A stretch of 51,545 bases of DNA from Clostridiales bacterium (GCA_004556545.1 SFGO01000006.1:1-51545), one strand, 5' to 3'; positions 42,344 through 51,282 are shown, numbered from the stretch's first letter. The notes: generated by a model not told the origin, from the letters alone. A program made the numbers and translations.

Positions 42344-42949
42344 TTACAAAATTTCTTCTCCTTTGACACGAATTTCCTGTGCCAGCATGGGCTGCAGCTG
42401 AACGCCGCACAGGGCGGAAGCCAGCGTTTTCGGGATCTGCGCAAAGTCCGCCACCAAGGAGCGGGGCTTTTTCACCGGGTCGTCCTGCCGGAAGGGCACG
42501 AAGTAAACGCTGCGCCAGGCCATCAGCCGCCCGATGTTCTGCGCGGCGATCCCCAGCCCGTCGTTGGTGGAAACGGCCAGCACCAGCGGCCGCTCGTTGC
42601 GCAGGTGGCTCTTGGCGCCCAGCAGCACCGGCGTGTCATAGATTCCATTCACCAGCTTTGCCAGCGTATTGCCAGAAGCAGGCGAGATCAGATACAGATC
42701 AGTCATTTTCTTCGGCCCCAGCGGTTCCGCCGCCTGCAGGGTATCGATGGGCTCGTGACCTGTGATGGATACGATGCGCTCCCGCAGGTGTTCTGCGGTC
42801 ATAAAGCGGGTGTCCTGCTCTCCGGCGTTATAGGAGAGAATCGGCAGAACTTCATAGCCCCGCCTGACCAGTTCCTCCATCTGCGCCAAATTTTTCTCGA
42901 AGGTGCAGAAGGAGCCGGTCATGGCGAACCCGACGGTGGTCTTCTTCAT
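42344..42949 (-). CDS. dpaB: Dipicolinate synthase subunit B
   Basis: Flavoprotein-like subunit, 201 residues, which with DpaA makes dipicolinic acid from dihydrodipicolinate in the mother cell for export to the spore core. The sequence starts with GFAMTGSFCTFEKNL and has LISPASGNTLAKLVNGIYD and PLVLAVSTNDGLG, all as in SpoVFB. The ATG at 42949 overlaps the dpaA stop by four bases. It is direct evidence that the organism makes endospores. Confidence 0.95.
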   Translation of the reverse strand: MKKTTVGFAMTGSFCTFEKNLAQMEELVRRGYEVLPILSYNAGEQDTRFMTAEHLRERIVSITGHEPIDTLQAAEPLGPKKMTDLYLISPASGNTLAKLVNGIYDTPVLLGAKSHLRNERPLVLAVSTNDGLGIAAQNIGRLMAWRSVYFVPFRQDDPVKKPRSLVADFAQIPKTLASALCGVQLQPMLAQEIRVKGEEIL

Positions 42950-43800
42950 AGCGTTTTTTCCTCCATTTCCCGGCTGAAAAGCTGACGGCAGGCCTTTTCC
43001 AGCGCTTCCGCCGCCGCTTCCGGCGCATATTTTCCCGGCAGACCGGGCAGGTTTCTCTGCCGGAGTCCCAGCTTCCGCGCGTCCTCCGGATCAAAGCCGC
43101 CGGGCGCGCTGGCCAGCTCCAGCAGTACGCAGTCTTTGGGCAGCGCCGACAGCCGTTCCCGGCTCAGCACGCGGGCAGGCACCGTATTCAGCACCATCCT
43201 GCTTTCGCCCGCCAGCGCGGAAAACGCCTCGACCGGGCAGGCGCGCATGCCGTCGGAACGGGCCAGCTGGCGGGCTTCCTCCCGCCGGGCCAGCACCGTG
43301 ACCCGGGCGCCCAGCGCATTCAGCCGCCGGGCCGTTTCCCGGCCGAACAGGCCGTAGCCCAGCACCATCACCGGCAGCCCTTCCAGCGTGGCTTCCGTCT
43401 CCCCCATGGCGTAAAAAACCGCCGCCTCGGCGGATATGGCCGCGTTCCTTTCCGCAAAGCCCTGCGCTTCCCCGTACAGACGAAGTCGCAGTTCCCGGCG
43501 GCGTATTTCGTTCATCGCCGGGGTATCCTCCAGCCCGCCGCCCGCCAGCACCAGCGTCCCCGGAGACACGACCCGCAACACGTTTTCCGGGTGAACGGAC
43601 AAGCCTGTCAGCGTCGGAATCAATCCGCCGCGCACCGACCATGGATAGGGCAGCAGAATCGCGTCCGCCTGCTCGGGCCGCACCGTCTGTTCATCCCCTT
43701 CCAGAAGTCCCAGCGTCTGCACCTGTCCTCTGCCCCGTTTCAGCCTTTGCGCCAGCCGGAGGGCGCGGCTGTCGCCCCCGGCAATAAAGAAATTCCCCAT
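42946..43800 (-). CDS. dpaA: Dipicolinate synthase subunit A
   Basis: NAD(P)-dependent subunit, 284 residues. The Rossmann motif is VMVLGYGLFGRETARRLNALG (about 145-165; 21 residues spanned), and the N-terminal domain has the family pattern DAILLPYPW. It oxidises dihydrodipicolinate with DpaB. The start is taken as ATG at 43800; a TTG at 43803 is better spaced (nine bases) from the GGAGG site and may be used. That site forms the 3' arm of the hairpin at 43807-43857, and a sigma-K-like promoter overlaps the hairpin. In B. subtilis the operon is transcribed by sigma-K. Confidence 0.94.
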   Translation of the reverse strand: MGNFFIAGGDSRALRLAQRLKRGRGQVQTLGLLEGDEQTVRPEQADAILLPYPWSVRGGLIPTLTGLSVHPENVLRVVSPGTLVLAGGGLEDTPAMNEIRRRELRLRLYGEAQGFAERNAAISAEAAVFYAMGETEATLEGLPVMVLGYGLFGRETARRLNALGARVTVLARREEARQLARSDGMRACPVEAFSALAGESRMVLNTVPARVLSRERLSALPKDCVLLELASAPGGFDPEDARKLGLRQRNLPGLPGKYAPEAAAEALEKACRQLFSREMEEKTL

Positions 43801-43806
43801 CAATCA

Positions 43807-43857
43807 AAACCGCCTCCTGCCATGATGCCTTACAGCATCCTATGCGGGAGGCGGTTT
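43807..43857 (-). terminator. Terminator-like hairpin whose 3' arm contains the dpaA ribosome site
   Basis: Minus-strand AAACCGCCTCC (43857-43847) pairs over 11 bp with GGAGGCGGTTT (43817-43807), then T and GATTG. A GATGC/GCATC stem lies inside the loop. It is 21 bases after the stop of the phosphorylase gene and immediately before the dpaA start, so it can end upstream transcripts and hide GGAGG in read-through RNA. Confidence 0.78.
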
Positions 43858-43864
43858 GAGGTTC
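43836..43864 (-). promoter_or_regulatory. Possible sigma-K promoter for dpaA-dpaB
   Basis: Minus-strand AC (43862-43861), 16 bases, then CATAGGATG (43844-43836), near the B. subtilis sigma-K pattern AC, 16, CATAnnnTA (last base differs). Transcription would start near 43830, after the hairpin's 5' arm. Matched by eye only. Confidence 0.45.
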
Positions 43865-43877
43865 TATTTTTCAGGGA

Positions 43878-46136
43878 TCAGACGGCGTGTTCCGCTTCTT
43901 TTTCCAGCAGGAGCTTTTCGCCGCAGAGGGTCATTTCCACGGGCTGGCCTTCCAGCAGGCGGACGACCGCCTTGCCGGGCTTCACGTCCAGCCGGATCAC
44001 GCGGCCGCGGTACTGGAACTGGAAGCCGTAGCCCTTCCAGCAATCCGGCAGGAAGGGATTCAGGCTCAGGCCGTTCACCGTGCGCATGCCCGCGAAGCCG
44101 TGGGCCATCGACAGCCAGCTTCCGGCCATGCTGGTGATGTGCAGGCCGTCCACGGTATCGTTGTTGATGTTGTCCAGATCCAGACGGGCGGTGCGCTGGT
44201 ACATTTCCACGGCCTTTTCCCGGTAGCCCAGCTGGGCCGCCAGAATGCTGTGGACGCAGGGCGACAGGCTGCTCTCGTGCACGGTCATGGGCTCGTAGAA
44301 ATCAAAGTTGCGGCGGATGGTCTCCATGTCGTACAGGTGATTGAGGAAGTAAAGGCCCTGCAGCACGTCCGCCTGCTTGATGTAGCAGCTGCGGAGGATA
44401 TGATCCCAGGACCAGTGCTGGTTGATGGGGCGCTCCTCGGCGGGCAGCGCGGAGGCAGGCTCCAAATCCTTATCAAGGAAGGTATCGTGCTGCACGAAGA
44501 TGCCCAGCTCCGCATCCTCGGGATAGTACATGCTTTCTACTACGTCCTGCATGTGCGCCATTTCGTTGGGCGTGATGTTCAATTCCGCCCGGCGGGCTTC
44601 CCCGGCCTTCTCCGCCTGCTCCAGGAAGTAGGCGATGCTCCACGCGGCGATGCGGTTGGTGTACCAGTTGTTGTTGACGTTGTTCTCGTACTCGTTGGGG
44701 CCGGTCACGCCGTGAATCATGTACTTGCCCTTCCGCTTGGAGAAGTGGCAGCGGTCGGTATAGAACCGGGCGATGCCGCACAGCACGTCCAGCCCTTCCT
44801 TCACGGGATATTCCTCGTCGCCGGTATAGGTGGCGTAGTCGAAGATGGCGTGAGCGATAGCGCCGTTGCGGTGAATTTCCTCGAAAGTGATCTCCCACTC
44901 ATTATGGCACTCGATGCCGGTGAAGGTCACCATGGGATACAGCGCGCCCTTCAGGCCCTGCTGCTTGGCGTTGAAATACGCGCCGTCCAGCTGCAAATAG
45001 CGGTACAGAAGCAGCTGACGAGCCACGTCCTGCCCGGCCACGGCCATGTAGACCGGCAGGCAGTAGGCTTCGGTGTCCCAATAGGTAGCGCCGCCGTACT
45101 TTTCGCCGGTGAAGCCCTTGGGGCCGATGTTCAGCCGCGCGTCCTCGCCGGAGTAGGTGCTCAAAAGCTGGAACAGATTGAAGCGGATGCCCTGCTGCGC
45201 CGCGTCGTCGCCCTCGATAGTCACGTCGCAGGCGGCCCAGCGCTGCTTCCATGCGTCCACATGTTCCTTTTTCAGGTCTTCGTAGCCCATTTCCCGGGCG
45301 CGGCTGGCCGCCTTAACCGCCATGGTCACCAGCAGGTTTTCCTCATGATCCCGGTCGGTGAAGCACAGGGCGAACTTTTCCAGCGTGACCGTTTCTCCGG
45401 CGGCGGCCTTGCCCGCATAGGTCAGCTCCACATAGCCCTCGTCCAGCTTGCGCTCCTTCAGCTCCAGCTGATCGGACCAGCAGCTCAGACCGGCGGCCAC
45501 GGTGAAGCGGGGCGCGCCGTAGGGATTTTCCTTGGTTTTGGTCAGAAGGGCCAGCGCATCCTCGGTCTGCTCCTCCTGCAGCATTTCCCAGAAGGTCTCG
45601 TCATAGTTGCTGTCCAGATTGCGCACGTTAGCGTCCAGATAGGGCTTCATGATGATGTCGGCCTCAAATTCGGGCGTGATGGAGTAATTGACCGCCAGCA
45701 GTTCCTTCTGCGCCAGCGAAACAAAGCGCTCCGCCCGGACTTCGATCTTGCCGTTGGGCGTCCACAGCGTAAAGCAGCGGGAGAAAAGGCCCGTCTGCAT
45801 GTCCAGCTCCCGGCGGAAGTCCAGCACGTCCGCCTTGGCCAGATCCAGCGGCTTGCCGTTGATCTCCACATGGATGCCGTTGAGACGCACCGCATTGATG
45901 ACCTTGCCGAAATACTGGGGGTAGCCGTTCTTCCACCAGCCCACGCGGGTCTTGTCCGGGAACCACACGCCGCCGATATAGGTGCCCAGATGGGTATCGC
46001 CACTGTAGTCCTCTTCAAAGTTTCCGCGCATGCCCATATAGCCGTTTCCGATAGAGGTCAGGCTTTCGGAAAGGCGCATTTTGTCAGGCTCAAAGCCCGT
46101 TTCGATCACTTTCCATGGATGGATCTCGTATGCCAT
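43878..46136 (-). CDS. Glycoside hydrolase family 65 disaccharide phosphorylase (maltose phosphorylase-like)
   Basis: 752-residue enzyme that splits an alpha-glucoside such as maltose with phosphate to beta-glucose 1-phosphate and a sugar. The N-terminal beta-sandwich (about 1-270) starts AYEIHPWKVIETGF and has ESLTSIGNGYMGMRGNFEE; the (alpha/alpha)6 barrel follows, with WDTEAYCLP and the general acid glutamate in TGPNEYENNVNNNWYTN. These motifs favour maltose phosphorylase over kojibiose or trehalose phosphorylase but do not prove it. Start at 46136 after AAAGGAG. A LacI-type operator pair and a promoter lie just upstream. Confidence 0.9.
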   Translation of the reverse strand: MAYEIHPWKVIETGFEPDKMRLSESLTSIGNGYMGMRGNFEEDYSGDTHLGTYIGGVWFPDKTRVGWWKNGYPQYFGKVINAVRLNGIHVEINGKPLDLAKADVLDFRRELDMQTGLFSRCFTLWTPNGKIEVRAERFVSLAQKELLAVNYSITPEFEADIIMKPYLDANVRNLDSNYDETFWEMLQEEQTEDALALLTKTKENPYGAPRFTVAAGLSCWSDQLELKERKLDEGYVELTYAGKAAAGETVTLEKFALCFTDRDHEENLLVTMAVKAASRAREMGYEDLKKEHVDAWKQRWAACDVTIEGDDAAQQGIRFNLFQLLSTYSGEDARLNIGPKGFTGEKYGGATYWDTEAYCLPVYMAVAGQDVARQLLLYRYLQLDGAYFNAKQQGLKGALYPMVTFTGIECHNEWEITFEEIHRNGAIAHAIFDYATYTGDEEYPVKEGLDVLCGIARFYTDRCHFSKRKGKYMIHGVTGPNEYENNVNNNWYTNRIAAWSIAYFLEQAEKAGEARRAELNITPNEMAHMQDVVESMYYPEDAELGIFVQHDTFLDKDLEPASALPAEERPINQHWSWDHILRSCYIKQADVLQGLYFLNHLYDMETIRRNFDFYEPMTVHESSLSPCVHSILAAQLGYREKAVEMYQRTARLDLDNINNDTVDGLHITSMAGSWLSMAHGFAGMRTVNGLSLNPFLPDCWKGYGFQFQYRGRVIRLDVKPGKAVVRLLEGQPVEMTLCGEKLLLEKEAEHAV

Positions 46137-46157
46137 AAATCCGTTCTCCTTTCGCGC

Positions 46158-46195
46158 GCAATCGTTTGTATTGCCTGACAATGGTAAACGATTCC
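46158..46195. promoter_or_regulatory. Pair of LacI-type operator half-sites for the phosphorylase gene
   Basis: CAATCGTTTGT (46159-46169) and GGTAAACGATTCC (46183-46195) carry AATCGTTT and its inverse AAACGATT, the centre typical of LacI/GalR-family operators. The upstream site overlaps the -10, the other covers the region after the transcription start, as expected for repression released by an alpha-glucoside. No lacI-type regulator is in this window. Confidence 0.5.
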
Positions 46196-46209
46196 CACGC
46201 AAATGTCAA
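46181..46209 (-). promoter_or_regulatory. Promoter for the family 65 phosphorylase
   Basis: Minus-strand TTGACA (46209-46204) and TACCAT (46186-46181), spacer 17 bases. The -35 overlaps the stop codon of the ykvI-like gene. Confidence 0.75.
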
Positions 46210-47243
46210 GCCAGGCGCGGCTTCCGGCCGGAAAAAAGCATGGGCAGAAACACCAGTCCCAGACAGCACAGGCCCACCGGCGTATACAGGCCGTCCACGA
46301 TACCGGCAAACCCCACGACGGACACCGCCAGCGGCAGTCCCAGCGTCAGCGCTGCGGAAAGCGCCTGCTTGATGCCCCGACCCTCCATATCGCCGCGAAG
46401 CGCATAGAGCACCGCCGTCAGGGTGGTCAGCACTGCCAGATAGAGAAGTACCACGCAGAGCACATACCCAGGCCGTCGGAAATGATGGAAGAGCCGGACG
46501 ATCGGGAACGCCTCCTGCTGAAGTCCCGGATAGCGCAGATACAGCGCGTTAGCGCCAAACAGCAGCCCCGTCAGCACAAGCCCCGTCAGAAGGGCCCGGC
46601 GGTCGCAGCAGCGGCACCCGCTTTCCCCTTTTTCCGCCCGGCAGGCCACGCCGATAGCGACGGTCATGTTCATGCTGCCGTAGCCCACCGCCCGAATGGT
46701 CCCCCACAGCAGGCTTCCCGGCGCGTCCTGCACCCGGACGGCGCTTTCCCCCGCGCCGGGCTGACGCATCAGCACCAGCATCACGCCGATCAGAAGCACC
46801 GTCAGAAAGCCGCTGACCGCCGACAGCGGGCCGACGCCCCGGGAGCCCAGCAGCCACGCCAAAAGCAGTGTGCCCACTGCGCCCGCCGGATATGCCCACG
46901 AGGACGGCCAGAGCAGCTCCGTCAGATGTCCGGCGGCGGAAACCATCGCGCCGCCCGTCACCAGCATCAGCGCCGTGACGCATCCACGGGCCAGCGCGCC
47001 CATTTTCGTGCCGGAAAAGCATTGCAGGCTGCACCAGCAGTCCGCCTGTTCCTGCTGGGCCCGCCGCATGCACAGCGTGCACAGGAACACCATCGTCGCC
47101 GCCGACAGCAGGATCAGCCCCCAGGAGGCTTCCCCGTAGCGGGTAAAAAAGCTGTAGATCTCCCGGCCCGAAACAAAGCCCGCGCCGATCACCGCGCCCA
47201 CGCAGGCCAGAACGCTTTTCCATGGATGGGGCTGTTTTTTCAT
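46206..47243 (-). CDS. YkvI-like membrane protein
   Basis: 345-residue polytopic membrane protein of the YkvI family (distant LeuT/APC-type transporter fold), about 10 hydrophobic helices. The family start is clear: CVGAVIGAGFVSGREIYSFF (about 14-33). Substrate unknown. A cysteine-rich cytoplasmic-type loop (ESGCRCCDRR) is unusual but its meaning is unknown. RBS GGGAGG about 9 bases before the ATG. It is followed by the phosphorylase gene, which has its own promoter. Confidence 0.82.
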   Translation of the reverse strand: MKKQPHPWKSVLACVGAVIGAGFVSGREIYSFFTRYGEASWGLILLSAATMVFLCTLCMRRAQQEQADCWCSLQCFSGTKMGALARGCVTALMLVTGGAMVSAAGHLTELLWPSSWAYPAGAVGTLLLAWLLGSRGVGPLSAVSGFLTVLLIGVMLVLMRQPGAGESAVRVQDAPGSLLWGTIRAVGYGSMNMTVAIGVACRAEKGESGCRCCDRRALLTGLVLTGLLFGANALYLRYPGLQQEAFPIVRLFHHFRRPGYVLCVVLLYLAVLTTLTAVLYALRGDMEGRGIKQALSAALTLGLPLAVSVVGFAGIVDGLYTPVGLCCLGLVFLPMLFSGRKPRLA

Positions 47244-47462
47244 GCAGGCCGCCTCCCTTTTTCGTTTCTCAAGGATATGAAAAGATATGAAAACGCCGCT
47301 TTTTCTTATGCGTTGGAGTTTCTCAAAATCCCTGTTTCGATTTCACCCGACTTTCACACAACCGTCAGAATTTTCCAACGTGAACACGGTATGCTGGAAC
47401 TACGAGCCCACCGGACGGTCCTGCCGCCGGAGCGCTTCAAACATTTTTTGGGGAGGCATTTC

Positions 47463-49061
47463 ATGAAAAAGGTGATCTCGATCCTACTGACGCTGTGCAT
47501 TTTGGGCGCGGCAGGCTATTTCGGCTGGCAGGCCTATCAAAAATATATCGCAAAACCGGCGGACAGCGGCTCGGCTGCGCTGGTGACGCCTTATACCATT
47601 GCCAGAGGCAATTTGAGCAAGACCGTGACCGGTACCGGCACGCTGTCCATCAGTCAGACGGAAAACGTGACGCTGGACTACGGTGTGACCGTCACCGAGG
47701 CGCTGGCGGAAGAGGGCGATACCGTCACAGCCGGTCAGGCGCTGCTGTCCATCGATACGGCGGCCCTGCAAACCTCCATCGACACCCTGCAGGAAGAGCT
47801 GGACTCCACCGTCAGCCAACTGGCCACCCTGAGCGACAGCTACTCCACCGACACCTATGTGAAAATGCCCATGGACGGCCGGGTGAAGGAAGTCTACATC
47901 GAGAAGGGTCAGTACCTGCAGGATGTGATGGCCGAGAAGGGCTGCATCGCGCTTTTGTCGCTGGACGGGCTGATGACGGCTGAGATTGCCGCGCCCGAGG
48001 GGCTGTCCGTCAACGCCACGGTGAAGGTCAAGGCGGGCAGCGCCTATACGGACGGCAACGTGGCGGATATTGCGGACGGCGTGGCCACCATCACCTTCTC
48101 CGACGCCTACGGTTCCGAAGGCGGCGAAGTAACCGTCTTCTATAAAGAAGAGGAGCTGGGCACCGCCACGTGCCATATCCATATGCCCTACCGCCTCACA
48201 GCCAGCGAAGAAGGCTACATTCAGGCCGTCTATCTGGAAGTAGACGCGAAAAAGTGGCAGAACAACCGGGTCTGCTATCTGACCAACGTTCCCTTCAGCG
48301 GCACCTACGAGGCCCTGCTCAGCACCCAGCAGAGCCAGCTGGATCAGCTGTCCGAAATGAAGGCGCTGCTGGCGGCGGGCGTGATCACTGCCCCGGAGGA
48401 CGGCATCGTTTCCTCCATCGTCAGCCCCTCCGCCGCAGAAGCGGAAGCGCACAGCACGCTGGCTTCCCTGTACGTGGGCGACCAGAAGGAGATGGTGGTC
48501 AGCGTGGACGAGCTGGACATCATCAACGTGCAGGTGGGGCAAAACGCCGACATTGCCATGGACGCGCTGACGGATAAGACCTACGCCGCCGTGGTCAGCA
48601 AGGTCAGCCAGATCGGCACGCCCAACGGCGGCGTGACGGTCTATAACGTGACCCTGACCATCGACGGGGATGAAAACCTGAAATTCGGCATGAACGGCAC
48701 CGCCACCATCCGCATTGAAGAGCTGAACGACGTGCTGCTGGTGCCGCTGACCGCCCTGAACACCTCCCGGGGCGAGAGCTACGTCTGGCTCCAGTCCGAC
48801 AGCGCTTACGCCGATGAGCCCGGCGTGCGCACCACTGTGGAAACCGGCCTGTCCGATGAAAACTATGCGCAGGTGCTCAGCGGCCTGAACGAGGGCGATG
48901 TGGTGCTCATCACCCGGGAAGCCTCTTCCTCCGGAACGGACAGCCAGAGCGGCGGTTTTGACTTCGGCGGCATGAGCTTCGATATAGGCAGCATGCCTCA
49001 GGGCGGCGGCGACATGCCCGGCGGAGGCGGCAACGGCGGCGGACGCGGCGGCAACCGGTAA
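47463..49061 (+). CDS. MacA-like (HlyD-family) adaptor of an ABC exporter
   Basis: Membrane-fusion/adaptor protein, 532 residues: a membrane anchor at about 3-22 (VISILLTLCILGAAGYFGW), barrel-sandwich/lipoyl halves (IARGNLSKTVTGTGTL with DTVTAGQALLSID, and VITAPEDGIVSS), a helical hairpin segment (about 97-120 and 275-300), beta-barrel (VQVGQNADIAMDAL) and a C-terminal Gly/Asp/Met-rich tail (about 490-532). In Gram-positives such adaptors work with MacB-type permeases to move peptides, lipids or drugs. RBS GGGGAGG eight bases before the ATG. Followed within 12 bases by the ATPase gene. Confidence 0.9.
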   Translation: MKKVISILLTLCILGAAGYFGWQAYQKYIAKPADSGSAALVTPYTIARGNLSKTVTGTGTLSISQTENVTLDYGVTVTEALAEEGDTVTAGQALLSIDTAALQTSIDTLQEELDSTVSQLATLSDSYSTDTYVKMPMDGRVKEVYIEKGQYLQDVMAEKGCIALLSLDGLMTAEIAAPEGLSVNATVKVKAGSAYTDGNVADIADGVATITFSDAYGSEGGEVTVFYKEEELGTATCHIHMPYRLTASEEGYIQAVYLEVDAKKWQNNRVCYLTNVPFSGTYEALLSTQQSQLDQLSEMKALLAAGVITAPEDGIVSSIVSPSAAEAEAHSTLASLYVGDQKEMVVSVDELDIINVQVGQNADIAMDALTDKTYAAVVSKVSQIGTPNGGVTVYNVTLTIDGDENLKFGMNGTATIRIEELNDVLLVPLTALNTSRGESYVWLQSDSAYADEPGVRTTVETGLSDENYAQVLSGLNEGDVVLITREASSSGTDSQSGGFDFGGMSFDIGSMPQGGGDMPGGGGNGGGRGGNR

Positions 49062-49073
49062 GGAGGCCTTTTC

Positions 49074-49772
49074 ATGATTGAAATGCAGGACATTGTGAAG
49101 CAATATACGCTGGGCGGCGAAACGATTTACGCCCTCGATCATATTTCCCTGCGGGTGGAAAAGGGCGAATACGTCACCATTATCGGCCCCTCCGGCAGCG
49201 GAAAGAGCACGCTGATGAACCTGATCGGCTGTCTGGATACGGCGGACAGCGGCAGCTATCTGCTCAACGGCAAGCCCATCCGCAAATACCGGGAACGGCA
49301 GCTGGCGGAGGTGCGCAGCAAGCAGATCGGCTTTATCTTTCAGGGCTTCAACCTGCTGCCCAGGCTGAGCGCGCTGGAAAACGTGGAGCTTCCCATGATC
49401 TATCAGGGAGTGCGGGCCTCCGAGCGGAAAAAGCGCGCCGTGGCCGCGCTGGAGCGGGTCGGGCTGGGCGAGCGAATGAAGCACCGGCCCAACCAGCTTT
49501 CCGGCGGTCAGCAGCAGCGCTGCGCCATTGCCCGGGCCATCGCCGTTCATCCGTCGCTGATTCTGGCGGACGAACCCACCGGCAATCTGGATCAGAAGAC
49601 CGGCCGGGAAATTCTGACGATTTTCGACGAGCTGCATCAGGCCGGAAATACCATCGTCCTCATTACCCACGATCCCAAGGTAGCCCGCTGCGGCCAGCGG
49701 ATGATCCGCATCGAGGACGGGCGGCTCTACGAACCGAAGGAGGCGGACGCGGATGATCTTTCAGTCGTTTAA
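49074..49772 (+). CDS. MacB/LolD-type ABC transporter ATPase
   Basis: 232-residue ATPase subunit that powers the exporter encoded around it. Walker A GPSGSGKST (about 39-47), Q-loop IFQGFNLLPRLSALENVELP, signature LSGGQQQR, Walker B LILADEPTGNLD and the switch histidine in VLITHDPKVA are all intact. It belongs to the mechanotransmission (MacB, LolD, BceA) class. RBS AAGGAGG before the ATG at 49074. Its 3' end overlaps the permease start by 20 bases. Confidence 0.96.
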   Translation: MIEMQDIVKQYTLGGETIYALDHISLRVEKGEYVTIIGPSGSGKSTLMNLIGCLDTADSGSYLLNGKPIRKYRERQLAEVRSKQIGFIFQGFNLLPRLSALENVELPMIYQGVRASERKKRAVAALERVGLGERMKHRPNQLSGGQQQRCAIARAIAVHPSLILADEPTGNLDQKTGREILTIFDELHQAGNTIVLITHDPKVARCGQRMIRIEDGRLYEPKEADADDLSVV

Positions 49773-51000
49773 GATGGCCCTGAAGGCCATTGCAGGCAAT
49801 AAGATGCGGTCTTTCCTGACCATTCTGGGCGTGGTGATCGGCGTGCTGGCCATCGTGGTGCTGGTTGCCATCGGTCAGGGGGCCAACAGCTCTGTAACCG
49901 CCAGCATCGAGGGCATGGGCACCAATCTGATCTCCGCCACCATCAACGCCCGGCGAATGAACCCCGTGACCGCCGACGGGCTGTACGAGCTGGCGGAAAA
50001 CGACGCCATCGCCTATATCGCGCCCCTGACCAGCGCCAGCGGCACGGTCAAGGCCGGCTCCAACACCTACGACGACGGCGTGGTGCAGGGCACAGCGCCC
50101 GGGTATGAGCACATCCGCAACTGGACGGTCGCCGAAGGGCGCTTTCTGACCCAGCCGGACATCGACAACCGCAGTTTTGTGGCCGTCATCGGCGCGGAAG
50201 CCGCCAGCGAAATGTACGGCACCACCCATGCCGTCGGCGAGACCTTCACCCTCAGCGGCTACACCATGACCGTGATCGGCGTGCTGGCGACCAACGGGGA
50301 AAGCGCCAGCGGCAGCAACGACAACCAGATCCTGATCCCCTATACGCTGGCTCAGCGGCTCTCCAACTTCACGGGCATTTCCAGCTTCTACGTCTCCGCC
50401 GCCTCTTCCGAGCAGGTAACGGCGGCGCAGGCGGCGGTGGAAGCCTATCTGGAAAAGGCCTTTGAGAACTACAACACCCGTTCCTTCGGCACCCAGTACA
50501 GCGTATACAATCAGACGGAGATGCTCTCCACCCTGAGCGACACCACCGCCACCCTTTCCCTGATGCTGGGCGGCATCGCGGGCATTTCCCTGCTGGTGGG
50601 CGGCATCGCGGGCATTTCCCTGCTGGTGGGCGGCATCGCGGGCATTTCCCTGCTGGTGGGCGGCATCGGCATTATGAACATCATGCTGGTCAGCGTCAGC
50701 GAGCGCACCCGGGAGATCGGCATCCGCAAGGCCATCGGCGCGGCACGGGGCAATATCCTGATGCAGTTCCTCATCGAAGCGCTGGCGGTCAGCCTGATGG
50801 GCGGCCTGTTAGGCCTCCTGCTATCGGTGGGACTGGTGCAGCTTCTGGGGCCGATTCTGGACATGACCCTGACCATCCCGGTGAACGTGGCGTGGATGGC
50901 AATCGGCTTTTCCGTCCTGATCGGCGTGGTCTTCGGCCTGTATCCCGCGAACAAAGCCAGCAAGCTCAAGCCCATTGAGGCATTGCATTACGAAGGGTAA
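49753..51000 (+). CDS. MacB-type ABC transporter permease with triplicated membrane segment
   Basis: 415-residue permease of the MacB_PCD/FtsX architecture: first helix at about 18-40 (MRSFLTILGVVIGVLAIVVLVAIG), an extracytoplasmic domain (about 45-260), then three helices, ending PANKASKLKPIEAL. The hallmark GGIGIMNIMLVSVSERTREIGIRKAIGA (residues about 303-330; part quoted) is intact. Directly before it the ten residues GGIAGISLLV occur three times in a row, from an exact 30-bp DNA triplication, where relatives have one copy; the second helix is thus 20 residues longer. It may be functional, unstable, or a phase-type variant. Confidence 0.93.
   Translation: MIFQSFKMALKAIAGNKMRSFLTILGVVIGVLAIVVLVAIGQGANSSVTASIEGMGTNLISATINARRMNPVTADGLYELAENDAIAYIAPLTSASGTVKAGSNTYDDGVVQGTAPGYEHIRNWTVAEGRFLTQPDIDNRSFVAVIGAEAASEMYGTTHAVGETFTLSGYTMTVIGVLATNGESASGSNDNQILIPYTLAQRLSNFTGISSFYVSAASSEQVTAAQAAVEAYLEKAFENYNTRSFGTQYSVYNQTEMLSTLSDTTATLSLMLGGIAGISLLVGGIAGISLLVGGIAGISLLVGGIGIMNIMLVSVSERTREIGIRKAIGAARGNILMQFLIEALAVSLMGGLLGLLLSVGLVQLLGPILDMTLTIPVNVAWMAIGFSVLIGVVFGLYPANKASKLKPIEALHYEG
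50571..50668 (+). repeat. Exact 30-bp tandem repeat, 3.3 copies, in frame
   Basis: Copies at 50571-50600, 50601-50630 and 50631-50660 are identical, followed by eight more matching bases. The unit encodes GGIAGISLLV and lies in the second membrane helix of the permease. Identity without silent changes implies a recent expansion, or a collapse or expansion error in assembly. Confidence 0.97.
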
Positions 51001-51087
51001 CGCTTTTTCAAAAGTCCTGATGGCAAAAGGGGCTGCGGCGGCGAATAAACCCCAAAAGCGGCTGGCACAGAATCTCTTTGAGTGACG

Positions 51088-51128
51088 CGGCCTTGCTCCG
51101 AATTTTAAGCGGAGCAAGGCCGTTTTTT
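51088..51128 (+). terminator. Intrinsic terminator of the macAB-like operon
   Basis: CGGCCTTGCTCCG (51088-51100) pairs exactly with CGGAGCAAGGCCG (51110-51122), followed by TTTTTT. Confidence 0.95.
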
Positions 51129-51282
51129 CAGGTCGATGCGTTCAAAAATGCATTTTTTCATGAGGTTTGCGGTTTTGGGGGATGAATTGCGGCAGCGATG
51201 GAAGTCTTTTTGTCATTCTGTCGAAAAACCCCAAGTTGGCCTCCGTTGCCCGCAAACAGTGCTTTGCGGCCCGCCCCGCACG

